Shown: one piece after another, positions 14,973 to 23,843 of the stretch
Layout of the letters: every line of letters starts with the position of its first letter
Numbering within the stretch: position 1 is the stretch's first letter
NCBI RefSeq assembly: GCF_900103485.1
Contig: NZ_FNHW01000010.1
Span: 1-48,111, forward strand
Direction: 5' to 3'
DNA: 48,111 bases
Source: Fictibacillus solisalsi
Lineage (GTDB): Bacteria; Bacillota; Bacilli; Bacillales; Fictibacillaceae
The notes under the pieces: generated by a model
Told to the model about the DNA's origin: nothing
The model's database searches: none
Seen by the model: the letters and a program-made list of their open reading frames with translations, nothing else
Position numbers and translations under genes: made by a program

Positions 14973-15193
14973 TTGCGTTCTTCTCCTGATTGATTGGATA
15001 ATAAACGGATCATGCCGTAAACGCCGGCTCCAAGCCCTAAAAACAAGCCGATAATGAGGAACAGAGGACTCGTTCCCATAAGACCATCCAGCCACTTACC
15101 GCCGAAAAGCCCAAGCAATATACTTCCAACAAGTACAGAAAGTATACCTGACATTAATGCCATTGCTTTATAAGGTCGTCTTCCGGTGCTCAT
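14969..15193 (-). CDS. atpZ: AtpZ/AtpI family protein, first gene of the atp operon
   Basis: A 74-residue protein with two membrane helices and the family pattern GILSVLVGSILLGLFGGKWLDGLMGTSPLFLIIGLFLGLGAGVYGMIRLL given here only as its key blocks: a first helix ending in GGKWLD, then PLFLIIGLFLGLGAG. In Bacillus this small gene opens the operon; a role with AtpI in Mg2+ or Ca2+ transport or assembly has been proposed. Start 15193 follows AAAGGAG by 8 bases. Confidence 0.8.
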   Translation of the reverse strand: MSTGRRPYKAMALMSGILSVLVGSILLGLFGGKWLDGLMGTSPLFLIIGLFLGLGAGVYGMIRLLSNQSGEERK

Positions 15194-15289
15194 CGCATGG
15201 ACTCCTTTCGGAAGATCATAAGGCAATTCATAATTTCCAGTAAACACGCTCGTGTCCTAGCATGAAAACCTTACCATATTCCCTTTGTA

Positions 15290-15319
15290 AGGATACCAAT
15301 TGGGGGACCTTGGTGTCAA
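15290..15319 (-). promoter_or_regulatory. SigA promoter of the atp operon
   Basis: On the minus strand a perfect TTGACA (15314-15319), 18-base spacer, TATCCT (15290-15295), about 95 bases upstream of atpZ. Confidence 0.75.
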
Positions 15320-15403
15320 CGCAATTACGGGCAAAATATCGTATAATTTGTGGAAAATCTGTCACAATTCCTATATGTTTATTCAAATGCATTATAATAT
15401 TGC

Positions 15404-15430
15404 TTTTCCCTAGGAAAATAGCGCTATAAT
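15404..15430 (+). promoter_or_regulatory. Promoter region of the DUF3889 lipoprotein gene with palindrome
   Basis: A perfect TATAAT (15425-15430) stands about 85 bases before the start. Directly upstream, between it and a weak TTGCTT, is the near-palindrome TTTTCCCTAGGAAAA (15404-15418), which could be a repressor site. The -35 spacing (19) is not ideal. Confidence 0.4.
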
Positions 15431-15516
15431 ACACATTATGAACTATTCAGTTTTGTATAAAATCCCGGTTTTTGAGCAGACTTTTCAGTACAAACTTCAT
15501 CCAGGGAGGATGTCTT

Positions 15517-15915
15517 ATGAAGCTCACTAAAACCGGTTTTTTGTTTCTCTTTTTTTTAGTCATACTTGCCGCTTGCATGAACAGTGTCAATGATGGAAAA
15601 AATGGAACAAAATCCCATAACATGAATACCAATCATTCAAATTCCGGCACAGCTCAAAATATGAACACACCCATGCGCCAGGATTATGCAAAATGGGGGA
15701 AAATTGCACTTGAGCGCACCAAGGAAAAATACCCCAACAGCACCATCAGTGATTATCAGTACGATACACGCCGGGTAAATGCTGACGGTACAGTAATCGA
15801 CTTCTTCGACTTTATTGTAACGGAACATAAGGTGGAAAAAGATATCAAAGTAAAAGTGCTGCATAATGCGAGTGACGGAAAATTGATTTCCGTAGCCTTT
15901 GAAGAAATTAGTTAA
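15517..15915 (+). CDS. DUF3889-like lipoprotein
   Basis: A 132-residue predicted lipoprotein. The signal peptide is MKLTKTGFLFLFFLVILAAC with lipobox LAAC, so Cys20 would be lipidated and the protein held on the outer face of the membrane. A Asn/Ser/Met-rich linker (about residues 21-50) precedes a compact domain with the DUF3889 pattern YAKWGKIALERTKEKYP, then alternating beta-like segments ending LISVAFEEI. The function of the domain is not known. GGGAGG lies 7 bases before the ATG. It is divergent from the atp operon and shares a bidirectional terminator with upp. Confidence 0.75.
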   Translation: MKLTKTGFLFLFFLVILAACMNSVNDGKNGTKSHNMNTNHSNSGTAQNMNTPMRQDYAKWGKIALERTKEKYPNSTISDYQYDTRRVNADGTVIDFFDFIVTEHKVEKDIKVKVLHNASDGKLISVAFEEIS

Positions 15916-16005
15916 AAGTACTTCAAGCTAGGTATTTCCAAAAAACCCGAAAGTTAATCCCTACTTTTTGTTTTAATGCTGAAACTCTGCCTGCCGCAAA
16001 TCATT

Positions 16006-16033
16006 AAAAAAGCGCCGGAACCCGGCGCTTTTT
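16006..16033. terminator. Bidirectional terminator between the lipoprotein gene and upp
   Basis: AAAAAGCGCCGG pairs with CCGGCGCTTTTT around a 4-nt loop, giving a U-tract in both directions. Confidence 0.9.
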
Positions 16034-16041
16034 CATTTTGC

Positions 16042-16671
16042 TTATTTTGTTCCAAACAGACGGTCCCCTGCATCGCCTAGACCAGGTACGATATAACCGT
16101 GGTCATTGAGCTTTTCATCAAGGGCTGCCAAATAGATATCCACTTCAGGATGGTCTCTGTGAATCAGATCGATTCCTTCAGGAGCGGCAACGAGGCACAT
16201 CAATTTGATGTTCTTCGCACCTCTGTTTTTAAGGGATGTGATGGCTGCTGCAGCAGAACCCCCTGTTGCAAGCATTGGATCAATGACAATAAAGTCCCGT
16301 TCCTCTACATCGGATGGAAGCTTTACATAGTATTCAACAGGCAAAAGCGTTTCCGGGTCACGGTACAGTCCAACGTGTCCGACTTTTGCGGCCGGAATTA
16401 ATTTGAGGATTCCGTCTACCATGCCAAGACCGGCGCGAAGAATCGGTACGAGACCGAGCTTTTTCCCGGCGATCACTTTCATTTTTGCTTCAGCTACCGG
16501 AGTTTGAATGGTCACTTCTTCAAGCGGAAGATCGCGTGTAATCTCAAACGCCATTAATCCCGCAACTTCATCTACAAGCTCACGAAACTCTTTCGTTCCT
16601 GTTTCAATATCACGAATATGTGTTAACTTATGCTGTATCAATGGATGATCCAGAACAAAAACATTACCCAT
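16042..16671 (-). CDS. upp: Uracil phosphoribosyltransferase
   Basis: A 209-residue pyrimidine salvage enzyme that makes UMP from uracil and PRPP. The PRPP-binding loop [14 protein letters not shown] and the C-terminal uracil-binding [14 protein letters not shown] are present. Start 16671 ([10 protein letters not shown]) follows AAAGGAGAGG and gives the exact family length; the upstream in-frame ATG would add 18 unrelated residues. In B. subtilis upp directly follows glyA; here about 7 kb of other genes separate them, and upp has its own promoter. Confidence 0.97.
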   Translation of the reverse strand: MGNVFVLDHPLIQHKLTHIRDIETGTKEFRELVDEVAGLMAFEITRDLPLEEVTIQTPVAEAKMKVIAGKKLGLVPILRAGLGMVDGILKLIPAAKVGHVGLYRDPETLLPVEYYVKLPSDVEERDFIVIDPMLATGGSAAAAITSLKNRGAKNIKLMCLVAAPEGIDLIHRDHPEVDIYLAALDEKLNDHGYIVPGLGDAGDRLFGTK

Positions 16672-16737
16672 CCTGCTACCTCTCCTTTTAAAACGGGCTT
16701 GTCCATCCCGTAAATTCTTGCACATAACCTCTACCGC

Positions 16738-16766
16738 ATTTTACAGAAAAAGAAGCGCTACTTCAA
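16738..16766 (-). promoter_or_regulatory. SigA promoter of upp
   Basis: On the minus strand TTGAAG (16761-16766), 17-base spacer, TAAAAT (16738-16743), about 65 bases before the start. Confidence 0.7.
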
Positions 16767-16806
16767 GGTTTAAAAAGCTTCCATTTAAAATCCCGGGATT
16801 TCCCAT

Positions 16807-16835
16807 AAAAAAGGGGCACCCCCATAGAATGCCCC
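16807..16835 (-). terminator. Terminator of bdbDC
   Basis: On the minus strand GGGGCA pairs with TGCCCC around an 11-nt loop, followed by TTTTTT, nine bases after bdbC. Confidence 0.8.
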
Positions 16836-16843
16836 ATTCTCTA

Positions 16844-17248
16844 CTATTCTTCTCTTCTGTTTAATACAAGCATGCATGCGGTGATGATCACAAAAGCAAC
16901 AAACGCCAGCATCGGAATGGTAATAAAGCCGAGCCAGTTAATGTAATCCTGCGAACAGGGAACACCTGCACTGCACACTTCAAATTGCTTCAGGGCCGGA
17001 ATCTTTTGCAGGGCAATATGATAGCCCGAAACAATAACTCCGAGGGCAGACAGCGGAAGAACATATGAAGCGATCCGGCTGTTATTGTGATAAAACGCCA
17101 CACCCAGGAAAACGGCAAGAGGGTACATTAATATTCTTTGATACCAGCAAAGGGTACAGGGAACATAGTGAAGGACTTCACTGAAGAAAAGGGACCCCAA
17201 AACAGCAATAATGGCTGTTACCCAACCAAGCAGCAAAGGTTTATTCAT
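16844..17248 (-). CDS. bdbC: Disulfide oxidoreductase BdbC (DsbB family)
   Basis: A 134-residue four-helix membrane protein that reoxidises the partner BdbD and feeds the electrons to quinone. It has the two exposed cysteine pairs of the family: Cys31-Thr-Leu-Cys34 in VPCTLCWYQRI and Cys92/Cys98 in VCSAGVPCSQDY. It lies 2 bases after bdbD, so the two are one operon. The pair is dedicated to disulfide bonds in exported proteins; in B. subtilis it serves competence pseudopilins. Confidence 0.95.
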   Translation of the reverse strand: MNKPLLLGWVTAIIAVLGSLFFSEVLHYVPCTLCWYQRILMYPLAVFLGVAFYHNNSRIASYVLPLSALGVIVSGYHIALQKIPALKQFEVCSAGVPCSQDYINWLGFITIPMLAFVAFVIITACMLVLNRREE

Positions 17249-17250
17249 TT

Positions 17251-17997
17251 TTACTTCTTCCCTTTCGCAGCTTCTTCAACCTGTTTTTTCAGATCATCAT
17301 ATGTGCTTCCTTCAAATCGTTTGCCATTTACAAACAAGGTTGGAGTAGAATCAACGCCGAGCTGGCTTACTAAGGCTTCGTCTTTTTTTACATCCTCGTC
17401 GTGATTTGATTGGTCAAATGCCTTTTTTACTTTTTGGGCATCTTTGTTTGAGGTAGCCTCAGCCAGTGTTTTTACGAGGAAGTCCTCAGTAAAGATATCC
17501 TGTTTTTCAGCCTCCTGATCGGCCGGCTGCTTTTGATAAAGAAGCTCATGGAATTTCCAGAAGCTGTTGTTGCCTAATTCACTATAAACTGTCTCAGCAA
17601 ATTGCGCTGAACGCCTGGAATCCACATTGATAAAAGGATAGTTGATGAAATAAAATTTAATTTTACCTGTTTGAATCAAATCTTTGTCAATTTCCGGAAA
17701 GAGGTTTTCATTAAAGTTTTTGCAAACCGGACATTTGTAATCGCCAAATTCGAGCACTTTCACATCCGCAGATTCTTTCCCCAAATACGGCTGGTTCTTG
17801 TAATCGATGGATGCTCCTCCATTGGAGTTGTCATCTTTGCTGCCGAAATTCCCCACAAACAATAAAAAGACAATACCAATCGCAATAATGCCGATTACCC
17901 AGAAAATCCAGCTGGAAGACCGCTGATTCTTATTTCTCACATAATTTTTGGTTTTGGGCTTTGACTTGCTGTTCCCCTTAGGTTTTTGCTTCGCCAT
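17251..17997 (-). CDS. bdbD: Thiol-disulfide oxidoreductase BdbD (DsbA family)
   Basis: A 248-residue extracytoplasmic thioredoxin-fold protein. The first 27 residues are very basic, followed by a membrane anchor (about 29-50). The catalytic CPVC motif is at Cys89-Cys92 in FGDYKCPVCKNF, and the cis-Pro loop STPTLFVNGK is near the C terminus. It oxidises cysteines in exported proteins and is recycled by BdbC, encoded next to it. GAGGTG precedes the start. Confidence 0.95.
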   Translation of the reverse strand: MAKQKPKGNSKSKPKTKNYVRNKNQRSSSWIFWVIGIIAIGIVFLLFVGNFGSKDDNSNGGASIDYKNQPYLGKESADVKVLEFGDYKCPVCKNFNENLFPEIDKDLIQTGKIKFYFINYPFINVDSRRSAQFAETVYSELGNNSFWKFHELLYQKQPADQEAEKQDIFTEDFLVKTLAEATSNKDAQKVKKAFDQSNHDEDVKKDEALVSQLGVDSTPTLFVNGKRFEGSTYDDLKKQVEEAAKGKK

Positions 17998-18183
17998 ATT
18001 TTCACCTCTACTACCTTAAGTTTATTTACTAACTAATCAATCAGAAGTAAGTTCTACTTAAGAGTATACGAAGTCTCTCTATTTTACAAATGAACATTCT
18101 CTTAACTTTTGAATGCTTTTTTCGTGACTTTCGGTGCTCTGGAGAAACCGATATCTGGTTCAAGAGTTTAGTAACAATAAAAT

Positions 18184-18212
18184 AAAAAACAGCACCGCTT
18201 CTTCAGCGGTGC
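18184..18212 (-). terminator. Terminator of the PTS-transketolase operon
   Basis: On the minus strand GCACCGCT pairs with AGCGGTGC around a 5-nt loop, followed by GTTTTTTATT. The rest of 17998-18183 shows no gene; no convincing bdbD promoter was found. Confidence 0.85.
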
Positions 18213-18222
18213 CGCAAACCGT

Positions 18223-19197
18223 TCATATTGGTTTTTTTCCATCCATCAGTTCACAAGCGGCCCTGCAGATGTCCCCTGCAGTCAGATGGTACACTTCCTT
18301 TAAATACTCTGTTTTGCCAACCTGCCCAAACTGCTCCTTGACTCCGATCCTTCTCAGAGGCACAGGGGCCTGTTCACTCAAAACTTCCGCCACTGCACTG
18401 CCGAGTCCTCCGATGGCATTATGGTTTTCCGCTGTGACAATAGCACCTGTTTTAAAAGCATACTCCACAATTCGTTCATCATCCACGGGTTTAATGGAAT
18501 ACAAATCAATCACCGCAGCATTGAAACCTTTCTCTGCAAGAAGGTCAGCCGCCTTTAACGCTTCTGCCACCATAATGCCGCTGGCCATCAAAGCCACATC
18601 AGAACCGTCTCTTATGACCTTGCTTTTTCCCTCTTCAAAGATTTCTCCCGGCTCATAAAGTTTCACCGCAGCTTTCCTCATCGTGCGAATATAGTGAATA
18701 CCGTACTCACCGGCTATTTTATTCAAAAGATAAATGAGCATCGTGGAATCGCTGGCTTCATATACAACGGCTTTCGGCACAAGACGCATCAGTCCCAAAT
18801 CCTCAAACGCCATATGCGTCCCTCCGTTATGTTCAGCGGTTACCCCCGAATCCGAACCAAGTATTTTCAGGTTCAGCCTTGCATAAGCCCCAGAGACGAA
18901 TAACTGATCATAGGCACGCCGGGTGGCAAATTGGGCAAACGTATGGAGAAAAGGAATTCTTCCTGTAATAGAGAGACCCGCTGCAACCCCCATCATGTTC
19001 GCTTCCATAATCCCACAGTTAATCAGCTGGCCGGGTATTTGATTCTGGAGTTTATTAGTAGAAATGGCGCTCATCAAATCGGCTTCCAGAGCGATGATAT
19101 TATGGTTTTGTTTTGCCAGTTCCAACAGCGTCCGGGCATAAGCCTGCCTCATCTCTATGTCTTCAGTTTCATAGGATGGTACTGCAGAATTAATCAT
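18223..19197 (-). CDS. Transketolase, C-terminal subunit (split type)
   Basis: A 324-residue protein covering the pyrimidine-binding and C-terminal domains of transketolase. Visible blocks are IALEADLMSA, NCGIMEANMMGVAAGLSITGR, FAQFATRRAYDQLFVSGAYA with the TPP-binding region, and the C-terminal domain VALMASGIMVAEALKAADLL. It overlaps the N-terminal subunit gene by four bases (ATGA), so the two chains are made together. Split transketolases of this kind often work on specialised sugars; a family called apulose-4-phosphate transketolase (AptA/AptB) is one known example. The PTS genes upstream suggest the donor is a phosphorylated ketose imported by that PTS. Confidence 0.9.
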   Translation of the reverse strand: MINSAVPSYETEDIEMRQAYARTLLELAKQNHNIIALEADLMSAISTNKLQNQIPGQLINCGIMEANMMGVAAGLSITGRIPFLHTFAQFATRRAYDQLFVSGAYARLNLKILGSDSGVTAEHNGGTHMAFEDLGLMRLVPKAVVYEASDSTMLIYLLNKIAGEYGIHYIRTMRKAAVKLYEPGEIFEEGKSKVIRDGSDVALMASGIMVAEALKAADLLAEKGFNAAVIDLYSIKPVDDERIVEYAFKTGAIVTAENHNAIGGLGSAVAEVLSEQAPVPLRRIGVKEQFGQVGKTEYLKEVYHLTAGDICRAACELMDGKKPI

Positions 19198-20045
19198 ACG
19201 GTCACCTCTCCTCCCAGCCTGTTTTCAAGATCGGCTATTGCCTCAAGAATGGCCTTTTTATCTTGTGCATTCGGGCGGATATGGTGATTATCTGCTTTTG
19301 CTTCAAGATATGGAACTCCCTGACCTTTTACCGTATCAAGGATAACCGCTACCGGCTGGCTGTATTGGGCCTTCCCCTGATGAATAGCCTCATATATTTC
19401 TCTTACAGAACTTCCGTCAGCCTTTAGTGTATAAAAACCGAAGGCTCTGAACTTTTCGGCAAAGTCAATGGGATCAATAATATCCTTCGTTAAACCATCG
19501 AGCTGTTTTTTGTTGTCGTCCACCAATACTGTCAGATGGTTCAATTTATGATGGGCCGCAAACTGAAGAGCTTCCCAGCACTGTCCTTCATTCAGCTCTC
19601 CATCCCCTACGATGCAATACGTCCGGTTGCTTCGTCCTGAAAGCTGATGTGACAGCGCCACACCGACCGCTGCAGAGAGACCCTGGCCAAGAGATCCTGT
19701 TGTCATGTCCACACCCGGTGTCAAGTTTCGATCAGGATGGGAAGGCAGCGATGTTCCATTTTGATTGAGTGTATAAAGCAGCTCCTCTGGAAAAAAGCCT
19801 TTCAAAGCTAAGGCCGCATAATAGGCCGGACCCCCGTGGCCTTTGGAGAGGATAAAATAATCCCTCTCCTCCGCATGAGGGTTAAACGGGTTTACATTCA
19901 ACATTTCGCCATAAAGCACAGCAAGTGCTTCTACAATGGACAGGCTGCCGCCGTAATGTCCGAAGCCCAGGTGGTTCAATTCCTGGAGAGTTTTAAGCCT
20001 GATTTGATCTTTAAAGTGTTCCAGGTCGTCTATTAAAGCACTCAT
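19194..20045 (-). CDS. Transketolase, N-terminal subunit (split type)
   Basis: A 283-residue protein equal to the TPP-diphosphate-binding domain of transketolase. The Mg2+/TPP motif begins with GDGELNEG (residues 147-154) and runs to the Asn in DDNKK; also FILSKGHGGPAYYAAL and TGSLGQGLSAAVG are typical. It needs the C-terminal subunit encoded next to it for activity. AAAGGAGG precedes the ATG. The genome presumably also has a full-length housekeeping transketolase elsewhere, which would make this pair sugar-specific; that cannot be seen here. Confidence 0.92.
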   Translation of the reverse strand: MSALIDDLEHFKDQIRLKTLQELNHLGFGHYGGSLSIVEALAVLYGEMLNVNPFNPHAEERDYFILSKGHGGPAYYAALALKGFFPEELLYTLNQNGTSLPSHPDRNLTPGVDMTTGSLGQGLSAAVGVALSHQLSGRSNRTYCIVGDGELNEGQCWEALQFAAHHKLNHLTVLVDDNKKQLDGLTKDIIDPIDFAEKFRAFGFYTLKADGSSVREIYEAIHQGKAQYSQPVAVILDTVKGQGVPYLEAKADNHHIRPNAQDKKAILEAIADLENRLGGEVTV

Positions 20046-20071
20046 GGTTGCCTCCTTTGTAGATTTTTGCC

Positions 20072-21442
20072 TTATGCAGAAATCTTTTCATTTTCATTTC
20101 TTGATTTCTTTCGCAATCCGAATAATACCGCGATCACCAAAACAGCTGTAACGAACAGTGTGACACCCACTGACCCAAACGAATCTGCAATATTGCCTAA
20201 AATAATGCCCGTGCCGGCGAAATCACTGTCCGAGAAGGTGGTATTTGCAAAACCAAGATCTCCAAGCACCGGAAGGAGGAAAACTGGAAGGAACGTAATC
20301 AAAAGCCCGTTAGCAAATGAACCAATAGTCGCTCCCCTTATGCCGCCTGTGGCATTACCGAACACACCGGCTGTTGCACCGGTAAAGAAGTGCGGCACAA
20401 CTCCAGGCAGAATGATAACCGCTCCGGCCCACCCTAAAATGGCCATACCCACAATGCCTCCAAGGAAACTGCAGAAAAAGCCAATTAAAACAGCGTTCGG
20501 TGCATACGGGAAAACGATCGGACAATCAAGGGCCGGTTTCGAATTTGGCACAAGCCGGGTCGAAATTCCTTTAAAGGCAGGAACAATTTCAGCCAGGACC
20601 AACCGCACGCCTGAGAGGATTACAAATACGCCGGCAGCAAAAGTAACCGCCTGAATCACCGAAAAGACAAGATAGTGAGTTCCGTTGCTCAATTCCTTTT
20701 CAACATAGGATGGACCTGCAAAAAGAGCGATGACCAAATAGAGAATCGTCATCGTAAGTGCAATGGTGACCGAACTGTCGCGAAGAAAACCAAGACCTTT
20801 TGGAAAATTGATCTTTTCAGTTGATCGAGAGCCTTTTCCAACCACTTTTCCAACCAACCCCGCCAGAATATATCCGAGGGAAGAAAAGTGCCCGAACCCG
20901 ACATTATCATTCCCGACTATCTTACGCATGAATGGCTGGCACATGGCTGGGAAAATAGCCATCGTCAGTCCAAGGGCAATGGCACCGACAATGATCAGCC
21001 CCGCTCCCTTCAGACCTGAAACGACGAGGATAATTGCAAACATACAAGCCATGTACAGTGTGTGATGCCCGGTAAGGAAGATATATTTCAGAGGAGTAAA
21101 ACGGGCTACAAGAATGTTGGCAATCATGCCGAAGAACATGATAAGCGCTGTCGCTGAACCATACTTCGTCAGCGCCATAGCTACAATGGCTTCGTTGTTC
21201 GGAACCACCCCGTTAACATGGAACGCTTCCTGAAACATCTTTCCAAAGGGATCCAGTGCTCCAACAAGGATATTTGCGCCAGCTGCAATAACAAGAAAAC
21301 CAAGAAAGGACTTTGTTGTTCCTTTAATGACTTCACTTGCGGGTTTTTTCTGCAAAAGAAGGCCAATCAGTGAAATTAATGCCACCAGCACAGCCGGCTG
21401 GCTTAAAATATCCATTATCAGCTTAAGAAATCTTTCACCCAT
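20072..21442 (-). CDS. PTS EIIC component, ascorbate (UlaA/SgaT) family
   Basis: A 456-residue polytopic membrane permease of the UlaA/SgaT family, with about 11 hydrophobic segments. The visible landmarks are the N-terminal GLLLQKKPASEVIKGTTKSFLGFLV, TGHHTLYMACMFA, and the C-terminal GGIRGATIGSFANGLLITFLP. It would move a sugar or sugar-like acid across the membrane while EIIB phosphorylates it. EIIB is encoded 24 bases upstream. No separate EIIA gene is present; the EIIA domain at the end of the regulator may donate phosphate, or a different EIIA may be used. The substrate cannot be assigned from sequence. Confidence 0.9.
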   Translation of the reverse strand: MGERFLKLIMDILSQPAVLVALISLIGLLLQKKPASEVIKGTTKSFLGFLVIAAGANILVGALDPFGKMFQEAFHVNGVVPNNEAIVAMALTKYGSATALIMFFGMIANILVARFTPLKYIFLTGHHTLYMACMFAIILVVSGLKGAGLIIVGAIALGLTMAIFPAMCQPFMRKIVGNDNVGFGHFSSLGYILAGLVGKVVGKGSRSTEKINFPKGLGFLRDSSVTIALTMTILYLVIALFAGPSYVEKELSNGTHYLVFSVIQAVTFAAGVFVILSGVRLVLAEIVPAFKGISTRLVPNSKPALDCPIVFPYAPNAVLIGFFCSFLGGIVGMAILGWAGAVIILPGVVPHFFTGATAGVFGNATGGIRGATIGSFANGLLITFLPVFLLPVLGDLGFANTTFSDSDFAGTGIILGNIADSFGSVGVTLFVTAVLVIAVLFGLRKKSRNENEKISA

Positions 21443-21466
21443 TTCCTAGCTCCCCCTTTTCGCTCT

Positions 21467-21748
21467 TTAGAGCATTCCTTTTTGTGTGAACACTTCTCTT
21501 ACCTTCTCCCGAATGCCGTCCATGTCAATAATGCTGTCTATGACAACAACCTCTCCCAGATGGGATGCCCCCTCAGCGATATCCCTTGCCGCAATGAAAA
21601 GATCGGCCATATCAGGAGTCGCTGAACTTAAATCGGAGTGACTCACCTCCACACCGGAAACTCCAAGTTCGTTAACAATTTCCTGAAGGTTCATTTCCAG
21701 AATGAAACTGCTTCCTAAACCTGAACCGCAAATCGCTAAAATTTTCAT
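21467..21748 (-). CDS. PTS EIIB component, ascorbate/lactose-type
   Basis: A 93-residue cytoplasmic phosphocarrier. It opens with the EIIB active loop ILAICGSGLGSSF, with Cys7 as the phosphorylation site, and has the alternating alpha/beta pattern of the family. TAGGAGG stands before the ATG. It sits between the regulator and the EIIC permease and is read in the same direction. Confidence 0.93.
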   Translation of the reverse strand: MKILAICGSGLGSSFILEMNLQEIVNELGVSGVEVSHSDLSSATPDMADLFIAARDIAEGASHLGEVVVIDSIIDMDGIREKVREVFTQKGML

Positions 21749-21760
21749 GTTCTTTTCCTC

Positions 21761-23815
21761 CTAAACAACTTTTGAATATTCATGGATAAGTCCAAGCATT
21801 TCCTTTGGGGTGTTCATTGCTTTCAGCTTTTTTACATTTTCTTTATTACTTAGCAGCTTTGTCAGCTGGGATAGAGCCTGCAAGTGTGTCGTGTTGTCGA
21901 TTGCAGCTATGCAGAACAATAAAGAAACAGGGTGTTTTTTATCATCTAAAAAGTAAACGGGCTCCTCGAGCTTCAAAAAGCTCATTCCCACCTCATTCAC
22001 TCCCATCTCAGGCCTCGCATGAGGAATCGCAATTTCCTGGCCGAGGATGACATAAGGGCCCATCGTATTTACATTTTCAATCATCGCCTTAATATAGGAT
22101 GGCTTGATCGCCCCTTTTTTCAGCAGCGGCCGGGCGGCTTCCTCGATTGCCTTCTCCCAGCCGGGCGCCTGCTCAGCAAATTGAATGGTTTCATTCGTAA
22201 TTAAATCACTTAACACGGGTCTGTTCCTCCTGTTTGTGTTCGTTCTTTTTTGAAACATAAATTGATTTAAAGCCTGTGTAAGGCCTTCCCTATCGAAAAT
22301 ATGGGCATGCTTCTCAATGGTCTGCAAGATATCCTTTGCTCCCGTATGCTCATACTGAACTCCGAATAAGTGTTGATACACCTCATTGAGAAGGGTGCTC
22401 TTTTCGACTGGTGTCATCATTGGCTTTACAGGAAAATGAGGAACCTTCGTTTGAAGCGGCACGGTTGTAAACACAAGGTCGATTTCCAGCTCCACTGCTT
22501 CATTGAACTCTTTCAAGGATAGCGTCCTGTCCACGGTGATTTCTGAAAACAGTGATTCAAGCTGGTGTTTTACCATTAAGGATGAGCTGATGCCGCTCGG
22601 GCAAACAACAACGGCCCTTTTCCTCCTAGCAGCTATTTGTTTGGGCTTTTCCAGCAAGGCAGCAAAATGGATGGTGATGAATCCCGTTTCTTCTTCCGGT
22701 ACAGAAATGTTCAAAAGAACTTCAACAGGACTAAGCAGCTCTTTCACAATCGTAAACAGCTCGGTATGCTCCTCCTTGATTTGGGCAAGCAACGGATTGT
22801 ATATGGGGATTCGGTACTTCATCCGATAATACGCCGGTTTGAGATGCTGATACAGCGTTTCTACGACCTTGTTCTTTTCTTCAAAGAAAATACACGCCTT
22901 ATATTCAAAATCTGTGACCAGTCTTTCGCAGATCCGAAACAGCAGATCGTAATCATCCTGAATGACAGATGCATCCCCTAAAGAAAGACCGAGCATTTGA
23001 ATGACAAGATAAGCAACCTCCGAATCTGTTTTCATCAAATGAAGCTGTTCTAAAATCTGTTCTGCCGGCTCCTTCAGCCGGTCCTGCCGAAGCAAGTCAA
23101 TTTCATCCCGATGCAGGCTGACCATTTTCTTTTCAAGCATCCGGATGTAATAGAATTGGAGGAAATAAGCAAACTGATGCATACGTTCCTCCACAAACTG
23201 AAGGCTAAGTTCTTTTTCAAGAGACTGCAGAATCGAAAATATAGTTTCTGCGATGAGCGGATTGCCGGATTCCTTAAGAATGTAGCCGATGATTTTCTCT
23301 CCTGACGGTTTTTGAAACAACCTGGTCAGATGGCTCATCAGCAGTACCCGCTTATCCAGCTCGGTGCCTTTTAGATGGTATCCTCTATCCCTGGTATAGT
23401 GAATTTTTACTAAAAACGGCGCAACGAGGGCATTGGCTTTTTTGACATCAGCGGTGACGGTGTTCTTGCTTACTTTTAATAGATCAGTAAAATGGGCCGA
23501 TGAGATATGCTCTCTTCTGATGAACAAGAACAAATAAAGGGCCACAAGACGCTCATCTTCCGTAAAAATAAAGGAATCAGCAGCAAGAGAGGCATCCGCT
23601 AATTGAAACACCTGCGCGGGAACTTCAATCTGCGATTTTCGTTTATAAGCGATGGAAGGAAGATTTTGATCCTTCAGCCAATAATTGATTTTTTCAAGAT
23701 CATACGTAATCTGACGCTTGGACATCTGAGTTTGATCCATCAGCTGGGCCATAGTCGGCCTTTTCAGCGAGAATATCTGATTCAGCAGCAATGCCGGCCT
23801 TTCTTCCAGTTGCAC
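21761..23815 (-). CDS. PRD-containing transcriptional activator with EIIB-like and EIIA domains
   Basis: A 684-residue multidomain regulator of the MtlR/LicR/BglG-activator class. Rough order: N-terminal helix-turn-helix (TMAQLMDQTQMSKRQITYDLEKI), a second HTH/Mga-like part, two PTS regulation domains (about 165-380), an EIIB-like domain with the cysteine in VVCPSGISSSLMV, and a C-terminal EIIA domain with the histidine in EIAIPHARPEMGV. PTS proteins would phosphorylate these sites and tune activity to substrate. GTG at 23815 was chosen because AGGAGGGG precedes it; the longer in-frame ATG at 23881 has none. It heads the operon and probably controls it. Domain order fits a DNA-binding activator, not an RNA antiterminator. 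Confidence 0.88.
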   Translation of the reverse strand: MQLEERPALLLNQIFSLKRPTMAQLMDQTQMSKRQITYDLEKINYWLKDQNLPSIAYKRKSQIEVPAQVFQLADASLAADSFIFTEDERLVALYLFLFIRREHISSAHFTDLLKVSKNTVTADVKKANALVAPFLVKIHYTRDRGYHLKGTELDKRVLLMSHLTRLFQKPSGEKIIGYILKESGNPLIAETIFSILQSLEKELSLQFVEERMHQFAYFLQFYYIRMLEKKMVSLHRDEIDLLRQDRLKEPAEQILEQLHLMKTDSEVAYLVIQMLGLSLGDASVIQDDYDLLFRICERLVTDFEYKACIFFEEKNKVVETLYQHLKPAYYRMKYRIPIYNPLLAQIKEEHTELFTIVKELLSPVEVLLNISVPEEETGFITIHFAALLEKPKQIAARRKRAVVVCPSGISSSLMVKHQLESLFSEITVDRTLSLKEFNEAVELEIDLVFTTVPLQTKVPHFPVKPMMTPVEKSTLLNEVYQHLFGVQYEHTGAKDILQTIEKHAHIFDREGLTQALNQFMFQKRTNTNRRNRPVLSDLITNETIQFAEQAPGWEKAIEEAARPLLKKGAIKPSYIKAMIENVNTMGPYVILGQEIAIPHARPEMGVNEVGMSFLKLEEPVYFLDDKKHPVSLLFCIAAIDNTTHLQALSQLTKLLSNKENVKKLKAMNTPKEMLGLIHEYSKVV

Positions 23816-23843
23816 GTTGATCCCCCTCCTGATCCCATCATAT

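Noticed and set aside
20067-20654. 195-codon plus-strand ORF antisense to the EIIC gene
   Set aside because: Low-complexity Pro/Thr-rich product without a ribosome site; mirrors the membrane-protein codons.
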